NCBI GenBank assembly: GCA_020746875.1
Contig: JAGTJL010000001.1
Location: 186,001-250,000, forward strand
Source: Rhexocercosporidium sp. MPI-PUGE-AT-0058
Taxonomy: Eukaryota > Ascomycota > Leotiomycetes > Helotiales
DNA length: 64,000 bases
Direction: 5' to 3'
The position numbers and the translations under genes were made by a program. This document shows, one piece after another, positions 58,303 through 64,000 of the stretch (position 1 is the first letter of the stretch; each line of letters opens with the position of its first letter). The notes beneath the pieces were generated by a model. That model was not told where the DNA came from. It made no database searches and worked only from the letters and a program-made list of their open reading frames with translations.

Positions 58303-58403
58303 TGCGTTCGCCGGGAATCGAACCCGGGGCCCATCGAATCTGAATGATCACTCTAATGAGTGACCACTGGCAACGATGGATTTTACCACTAAACCACAAA
58401 CGC
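58303..58403 (-). tRNA. tRNA-Gly(GCC) with a 30-nt intron
   Basis: On the minus strand the 5' acceptor GCGTTTG pairs with CGAACGC plus discriminator A. The D arm is GGTTTAGTGGTA, the anticodon arm CCATCG-TTGCCA, the T arm CCGGG-TTCGATT-CCCGG. The anticodon GCC is followed by A and then a 30-nt insertion before TCGATGG, the normal intron position one base after the anticodon. The exon part is 71 nt, as in other eukaryotic tRNA-Gly(GCC). The intron contains a near-perfect stem (TGGTCACTC / GAGTGATCA). Decodes GGC/GGU. Confidence 0.95.
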
Positions 58404-59100
58404 TTTTTGTTCTGCTGACTTGGATTGGTTTTGCTTATTTAGGTAGCTGAAGGGGTTTGTGATTTCTTGGGGAATGGGAAGTGGTGAATACCTAACTAGG
58501 TATGGAGTAGAGAAGTGTTTGTGCGGTGGAGAGGTGAGGTGATGTGAAGAGTTAAGGTGGAGTAGGCAGAGGGGGGAGAATAAGAATCCACTTTGATCTC
58601 GATTGAGTAGGGTTGGGTGTTGATGATCTATATGGGTGTTTGAATTTCGTGAAGTAATTATTAGCCTCGCGTAGTAGATAGACAGATACAACGGTAGTGT
58701 GCTCAAATCTAAGGCGATTAGCTTTGAAGAATAGCACGGAGCAGCCTCATATCACTTGTGAGATCACGGTTGGAACAAAGATAAATCCGGGAATACCGAG
58801 ACTTCACATAGAACACAAGAAATAAACTATGTAATCTGAACATTCATTATTTCGTATTGGTGAAATCGTATACAACGCCGCCGACTCCTCGCTTCATTAC
58901 GGTACGGTTGATTTTGAATCCCTACAATTTTCGTCACACTTGTCCACTCACTCACTCAAGAACCGGACACCTAAGAAAATACTTAGATCCACAACGATTG
59001 GATCATGAAAGGAACAAGCCAAAGAAACTTCCCCAAGGCCAACTCGCTAAAGATACTCGCTCACAAGAATTCAAGATCTTCCAAGGAAAAATCGGCACAA
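58404..59100. other. Intergenic, no gene seen
   Basis: tRNA upstream flank and 3' flank of the next gene. No supported frame. Confidence 0.5.
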
Positions 59101-60108
59101 TCAGTTGTCATACAAGTCATCAAACTGAGCATCAGGGCGAGGAACAGGTCTGAAGGCCAGAGGGTGACCATGAACGGTACCGGGAGGTGCACAAGAACTT
59201 CCAGGTGCGCCAGGAAGTTGCTGGCCAGACAATCTCGACATCTCAGCTTCCTCAGCCAGATACCGACGGCGTTGCTGGCTGAACTCGACTTCCGTCTGGC
59301 TTCTCGTGGCAGCTTCTTCCTTGCGTCGGTTCTCGAGAGCCATCAATTGAACTTCATACCCTGAGATGACACCTTGGCCTGCAGGGAAAGAACCTTTCCC
59401 CCATTTGTCTTCTGTCTCGGCAGGTGGGTTCTGTGATAAGAAGTTCGGTGCCTCATTCTGCTTTGCAGAATCTTCCACTTGTCTGTTCCCTTCGTCCCTA
59501 TCTGCACCCTCAGAGACCCCGCACCCAAAACGCTGACGTTGAACATCTGATCTGCGAACCTGTTCCAGTCGTCTCTTGTTCTGCTGTTCCAACAAACTCA
59601 ACTGCGACATCTGGGTCATAGGATCCATTTGTTCATAGCTCCCGACACTCGCGTGCGCATCGTGTCCTTGGTTCCGCGAACCACTGGTGTGTGCAGCCAG
59701 TTGTTGCCTCGCTCCCATCAGCCTCTTTCCATTCTCGTGCTCCAAAGCCATCTGCTGCAGATGGTAGTCCTCGCGCGAAGCAGCTTTCAACTCTTCCGAG
59801 ACTGTTCGACTGTTTCTCTCCAACCATTGTCGAGTTTCTTCGGCTTCTTGTCTCGCCCATAGGAGCCGCTTCTTGTTCTGCTGTTCCAATAGCATCAACT
59901 GCATCTGGTATGACTGTCGGCTGGCTGGAGATTGTGGGGAAATGGGTGCGACAGAGGGACGTGGTTCGACTTGGAAGGTGGATTCATACGCCGCTTGAGG
60001 CAGGGGTGCTTGCCCAGAGGAGCTTTCAGTGCTGGAGCTGGCATTCGAGCTGCCTTGGTTTTGGGGGACTCTCGCCCTCACCGGGATTTCGTGCTTGACG
60101 AGAACCAT
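59101..60108 (-). CDS. Protein with four LEQQNKKRL-type motifs
   Basis: Single exon, 335 aa, ATG at 60108. It is disordered except for short amphipathic helices carrying a repeated motif: YQMQLMLLEQQNKKRLLWAR (about 66-85), YHLQQMALEHENGKRLMGAR, SQLSLLEQQNKRRLEQVR and YEVQLMALENRRKEEAATRS. The motif (aromatic-x-x-Q-hydrophobic-x-LLEQQNKKRL) occurs in a range of fungal proteins, but its function is unknown to me. There is no signal peptide or membrane segment. The C-terminus is Pro/Gly-rich and ends FDDLYDN. It could be a scaffold or protein-binding hub; this is inference. Confidence 0.75.
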   Translation of the reverse strand: MVLVKHEIPVRARVPQNQGSSNASSSTESSSGQAPLPQAAYESTFQVEPRPSVAPISPQSPASRQSYQMQLMLLEQQNKKRLLWARQEAEETRQWLERNSRTVSEELKAASREDYHLQQMALEHENGKRLMGARQQLAAHTSGSRNQGHDAHASVGSYEQMDPMTQMSQLSLLEQQNKRRLEQVRRSDVQRQRFGCGVSEGADRDEGNRQVEDSAKQNEAPNFLSQNPPAETEDKWGKGSFPAGQGVISGYEVQLMALENRRKEEAATRSQTEVEFSQQRRRYLAEEAEMSRLSGQQLPGAPGSSCAPPGTVHGHPLAFRPVPRPDAQFDDLYDN

Positions 60109-61449
60109 CTTTGAGGATATATGAGGTGATGGATAGGCAGAAGGAGCCTGATATCGCGAAGTTGGCGTGGAGGTGGTTGCTGTTGCCCAGCGATTTCACG
60201 ACCTTCCAGCCCTACCAACGTCATCAGTTTAACGTCCTGTTTTCAGCCGCCAAGTCTTACCCTTGAGCTATCTTCCTTTTGACAACATGATGATTCGATC
60301 ACCTAGACAGGCGCTTGTGTGCCGTGATGTTTGTGTTTCTTTGTGTACAGAAAGCAGCAGAGGGAGGGGAGGGTTAAGGTGGTTATCTCAGGAATGGTAG
60401 GCAGGAAGGCAGCCAGCACATGCCAATTTGCCTAACAACACACACCCCTCCATTCTCTGGCAGTTCGCCCCGCGAGCTCCGCGTTGTCCTTGACAAGGGT
60501 CTAGCAATCATATCTCAAGCCAAATTTCACCACCTCCGAACATACCCAGTTACAACAAAAAGAAATTTCCACCATACGAACACTTCAATGTCCCAAACAT
60601 CAACATCGCGGAAAGGACTGGCGTTGTGACACCAAGACTCACTGAGATCATGTGATCACGTGACTTGTAAACATGGACCCAGGTAGCCTAATACTGCTCT
60701 GCAAAAGATGGTTCGTCTTCTATCAGATCTCCCTGCAGACAATCTGATTGGCATATTCTGGAAATAGATACGATTGCGCCTAATATGACACCTACCGACT
60801 CATCAGTTCGGTTCAAAAGGGGGGAGGGGTGATCTTTGGGCCTCGCTTGTCCTTTCGAACCCTTTTCGGTTGTTTCAACTCCACTTCTGAATCCTAATCC
60901 TCGACACCCAAAGTGTCACTCCCAAAGAGACATGTCCGTGCGATTGGCACGACTAATTCTCCATAGCAGAACCACTGGAATTGACTTCACGAGAGGCTTT
61001 ATGTTTCTGGTGAAACTATTCACGGATGATTTCGACCTATGAGATGCTTTCATTTGCATCAGGCCGAGGTCTCAGTTCCTCAGATGAAGACAGAATCAGC
61101 AGAGAACGGACTGCGTTGCAAAGCGGCGTCAGCATAATCCGCACGTCTGAGTGCAAGCAAGGCATTCACGTCTAAAGGAGACTCTGTCGAAGCCATGAAG
61201 TGGTTCTTTCGGAAGGCTTGGCATCTGAAACCTCCTCCAAGTGACAGTCAGCCATCTCAATGCGTTCACACGTAGGACAAATACCTCTCCCATAACCCAC
61301 GAGCATCCATTGTCTCTTGTTCTGTTATTCTAATTGTCTGCTTTGTTTCTTATCTTCACTTCCCTTCCTCCAACAAATTCATCGGCTGGTCCGCTTTTCC
61401 AGTACATATCTTCGAGCAGTTCCCAAATCTACAGCAAACGACCTTCAAG
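60109..61449. other. Intergenic, no gene seen
   Basis: Divergent promoter region between the motif protein (minus) and the GPI protein (plus). Short frames are unsupported. Confidence 0.5.
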
Positions 61450-62289
61450 ATGCAGCTTCAATCCATCCTCTTTTCTCTTCTGCTCACCACATCTGTTGCT
61501 GCAAAAGCCGACAAACCCATTTCCGAAAAATCACAGTGCAAGCAAATCAGGAAACTCCAAAAATTCGTTGACTTGGCCTCCAACACCACCAAACTGCAAG
61601 AACTCACCAACAACAACGCCACCAAGGTCGCACAACTGCAAGCCGAAGCATCCACTGCATCAACACAACTTACCAGTTTGCAGAGCAATGCCACCCTGAT
61701 TTCAGCCTGCGCTGTCATAAATGCCTCTCAGGAGCAGGAGGATCGATGCGAGGAGACTTTCAAGCTTCAGGCATTCATTGCATTCGCCTCAAACACGACC
61801 GCACTTGCAGCGAAGACGAACAACAATGCCACGAAGATTGCTTCTATTCAAGCGAAAGCTTCGACTGCAGCTACCAAGCTTCAGAGCCTGATGGGCAACT
61901 CGACATTGCAAGCAGCCTGCCCAACGATCTTGCAGAAGGATGAGTGCAAGGGCATGATGCAGCTTGCGCAGTTCGTCGCCAAGGTCAACAATCAGACGGT
62001 CCTTGACAAAGTCACGAAGGGCAATTCGACAAAGGCGGATAAGATCAAGACGGAGGCTGTACAAGCTCAGGCCATGTTGACGGAGTTGCAGAGCAACAAG
62101 ACGTTTATGGATGCCTGTAAGGCTTTGGGTATGACTGTTGGCAGTGGGAGGGGAATTGATAGTGGAGCGTCGACAGAGGCGGCTACTACTAGTGGGAAGA
62201 GCTCTGGAACTATCGTCCGTGTTGGAAGTATCCAGTTCACGATGTTGTCGACCATTTTAGTCGTCGCTGCTGGGATGTTCCTACTTTGA
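61450..62289 (+). CDS. GPI-anchored surface protein with three internal repeats
   Basis: Single exon, 279 aa. A signal peptide covers 1-18 (MQLQSILFSLLLTTSVAA). Three repeats of about 57 residues follow, each opening and closing with a cysteine: C30-C87, C100-C157 and C166-C223. Shared pattern: C, then LQKF or a variant, ASNTT, TNNNATK, an Ala-rich helix (QAEASTA / QAKASTA), LQSN, then C. Many N-x-T/S glycosylation sites sit at equivalent points. A Ser/Gly/Thr-rich stretch (about 230-255) and a hydrophobic C-terminal tail (264-279) with no charged end form a GPI-attachment signal. It is likely a plasma-membrane or cell-wall protein. The third repeat is the most diverged. No named family is recognised; the cysteine spacing argues against a CFEM domain. 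Confidence 0.85.
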   Translation: MQLQSILFSLLLTTSVAAKADKPISEKSQCKQIRKLQKFVDLASNTTKLQELTNNNATKVAQLQAEASTASTQLTSLQSNATLISACAVINASQEQEDRCEETFKLQAFIAFASNTTALAAKTNNNATKIASIQAKASTAATKLQSLMGNSTLQAACPTILQKDECKGMMQLAQFVAKVNNQTVLDKVTKGNSTKADKIKTEAVQAQAMLTELQSNKTFMDACKALGMTVGSGRGIDSGASTEAATTSGKSSGTIVRVGSIQFTMLSTILVVAAGMFLL

Positions 62290-62784
62290 GGATTATTGCT
62301 AGGGTAGTTCGGTCTAGGGCTGGCGAGTTGCTGGAGGGAATACATTCGTTTCTTGTATCCATAGCGTTTTTGGATGGATCTGTTGTCTGCATAGTCTGCT
62401 TTAGCAAAAAGACATTGTTTATGTATCTGCTTCTACTCCGGGGCATCCTGGAAGCTTCCCTGGCTCGCCCGTGACATCCCTCTGAAGAATTCCGAGGAAA
62501 TTGAGAATCGAGGTTCGGTCAAAACATGCTTGTCTACCTGCAAATACTATATGGATGATGGTCAAGCCGAGTGCGATTAAATCATCATCTTGCCAGGACG
62601 CTTGACATGACGCGGATATCACATGTATGGTTATATAAAGTGATGCTGCAACAACTGAAGGCACCACATAGAATCAATAAATAGGACAGAGATTACATGC
62701 TCTTCAATTATAGCAGCTAACTTGGGCAATTTGGAGTCGTTATACCGTCTCATACGACTCATAAAATTCCCATGGCCCTATGCA
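62290..62784. other. Intergenic, convergent 3' flanks
   Basis: Shared terminator region of the GPI protein (plus) and ABM protein (minus) genes. Nothing else seen. Confidence 0.5.
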
Positions 62785-63308
62785 TCATCTAGAGGCGAAT
62801 CCGCCAATTGGCTTGATAGTTTTGATATCAAGCGGCCCGCTGACCAGTGCCTCCTCTTTGACCGTGGCTCCCATAGCCTGGAAATATTCGGTCTTAAAGT
62901 GCGCATCGAAGGCGGCTTGGTTGTCATCTACGGCTTCATCAGCATGGCCGACATCACATGTTGCCATCATTCACCAGACAACTCACAAGTTTCCTCAACG
63001 ACAAAAACGTTTACTCCTTCGCTGTTGAATTGCTCAAAGATCTGGTACTTTGACTAAAGACAATGTCAGAACAAAATCAGGCCACTTTTCCGCGCCTCGG
63101 ATTAGATCGGACTGGAGCGGACTCACGACATCCTTCTCGTTCTTAGAGACGTTGTCGGCGAGGCCAGTCAGGAGTTCCTTGAGCTGGAGAGAGGGGTAAA
63201 GTGTCAGCACTACAAGCTCACAGCGCATCTCATCCAACGAGGGCGAAAACGTACACGATCCGCCTTGCCCGGAGCGGGGGTGAGAATAGCAACGACTTGA
63301 ATCGACAT
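62785..63308 (-). CDS. Small ABM-domain (antibiotic biosynthesis monooxygenase-like) protein
   Basis: Four exons: 63308-63255, 63183-63127, 63053-62987 and 62927-62785, giving 106 aa. All donors are GTACGT or GTGAGT type. The last acceptor was chosen at CCGTAG (62928) because it yields EETYDNQAAFDAHFKTEYF, the typical ABM core; the earlier AAG acceptor gives a poorer match. The protein starts MSIQVVAILTPAPGKADRLK and has a ferredoxin-like fold pattern: strand, LKELLTGLADNVSKNE helix, YQIFEQFNSEGVNVFVVEE strands, H in DAHFKT. Family members are small dimeric heme-free oxygenases or stress proteins acting on quinol-like substrates. No cluster partners are present, so the substrate is unknown. 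Confidence 0.88.
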
Positions 63309-64000
63309 GATTGAGTACTTCTGCTTTTGGAGTTGGTGCTGGCTCTTGTTCGTTCTTCTGTGGTAAAATTTTCGGTTGATGGTGGGTAAAAAAGTAAACT
63401 CAAAGAAAGTCACAGACTTGCTATTCTACCACTCTTTTATATAAATACGGCACGGACGCGGACCCGTCCCCCTGCGAGTCGTCCGTTGCTCCGCTCGCTT
63501 GCTAAGCTCGCGACGAACCAGCAACAATACATCAATCGCCTCGGCTTCGGACAAATATCGGATTTTACTCAGATGCAGACAACACCCCGAACAACCTCCC
63601 CTCTTCCAAATACCCAACGAGTCTAGATTGGCCCAAACAAAAGTTACGAAACTTGTCGTTTCTAGAACCCTGGCCTATGATGCTTTTGGACAATCATATC
63701 CTTAATCTGTCATGTTGACCCCGCATTGCGGGGTAGATCCTGGGCCATGAGCTCATTCGAGTTTGGCACGGATTGGCAGGTAAGCTCGACGGATAGTACG
63801 GATAGTGGGAATGAGGGGTTATGAAAGGGGAGTAGAAGAGGTAAGTAAAGGGGGATATCCTCTTCTTATTCTTTGAAAAGAAAAGGGAAAGCTCTTACAG
63901 TGTCGTTTTTCCCCAATCTGAATTACTCAAAATTTGGTTTTGAACGAAGAAAATAAAGAAATAGTCAATTTAGGGAATAGGAGAAGTAGAAACCAATCAC
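63309..64000. other. ABM gene promoter and right edge
   Basis: Promoter side of the ABM gene, then sequence with no supported gene up to the window end. Confidence 0.5.
63719..63733. promoter_or_regulatory. CCCCGC-ATT-GCGGGG inverted repeat
   Basis: Arms CCCCGC and GCGGGG with a three-base centre. GCGGGG fits the CreA/Mig1 consensus SYGGRG on both strands. About 410 bp upstream of the ABM gene start; function inferred from sequence only. Confidence 0.3.

Overview
This window is nuclear DNA of a filamentous ascomycete fungus (Pezizomycotina). The evidence is short 43-150 nt GT-AG introns with CTGAC/CTAAC-type branch sites, fungal families (Vma12, Coq1, a Zn2Cys6 regulator, a CBM1-bearing esterase, a WHITE-type ABC transporter, DUF4360, an SRPK-like kinase) and an intron-containing tRNA-Gly(GCC). 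Leotiomycetes would fit the gene style, but that is inference only. All gene models below were assembled by hand from splice signals and reading-frame continuity.

Layout. 1-5.2 kb is repeat-rich and gene-poor except for one tiny spliced gene on the minus strand (2167-2632). It encodes a 79-aa secreted precursor with two near-identical 19-residue cysteine peptides, and is the most interesting object in the window. 5.2-6.7 kb holds a seven-exon glutathione S-transferase. 7.8-9.1 kb holds two decaying coding remnants on opposite strands, one of them an ADF-H/coactosin-like domain. 9.7-14.4 kb encodes a secreted CE1 esterase with a cellulose-binding module, a small conserved coiled-coil protein and a secreted DUF4360 protein. 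15-17.2 kb contains an SRPK-like kinase interrupted by three in-frame TAG codons, plus a small unknown gene. 18.3-20.5 kb has two unknown proteins.

20.7-31.8 kb is the housekeeping core: a large multi-pass membrane protein, VMA12 and COQ1 (divergent, 347 bp apart), a divergent ECO1-type acetyltransferase beside an AT-rich stretch, and a proline-rich NPF protein. 31.8-51.6 kb is almost gene-free apart from a Zn2Cys6/AT-hook regulator (40965-43077) and a 203-bp MITE-like element (45248-45450). 51.6-63.3 kb is denser again: a full-size ABCG transporter, a PhzF-family protein, tRNA-Gly, a repeat-motif protein, a GPI-anchored three-repeat surface protein and a small ABM-domain protein.

There are no operons and no obvious biosynthetic cluster. 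The esterase, DUF4360 protein, GPI protein and repeat-peptide precursor form a secretory/cell-surface set. The GST and ABC transporter are general detoxification functions. The peptide precursor has no visible UstYa/DUF3328 or other peptide-modifying enzyme next to it.
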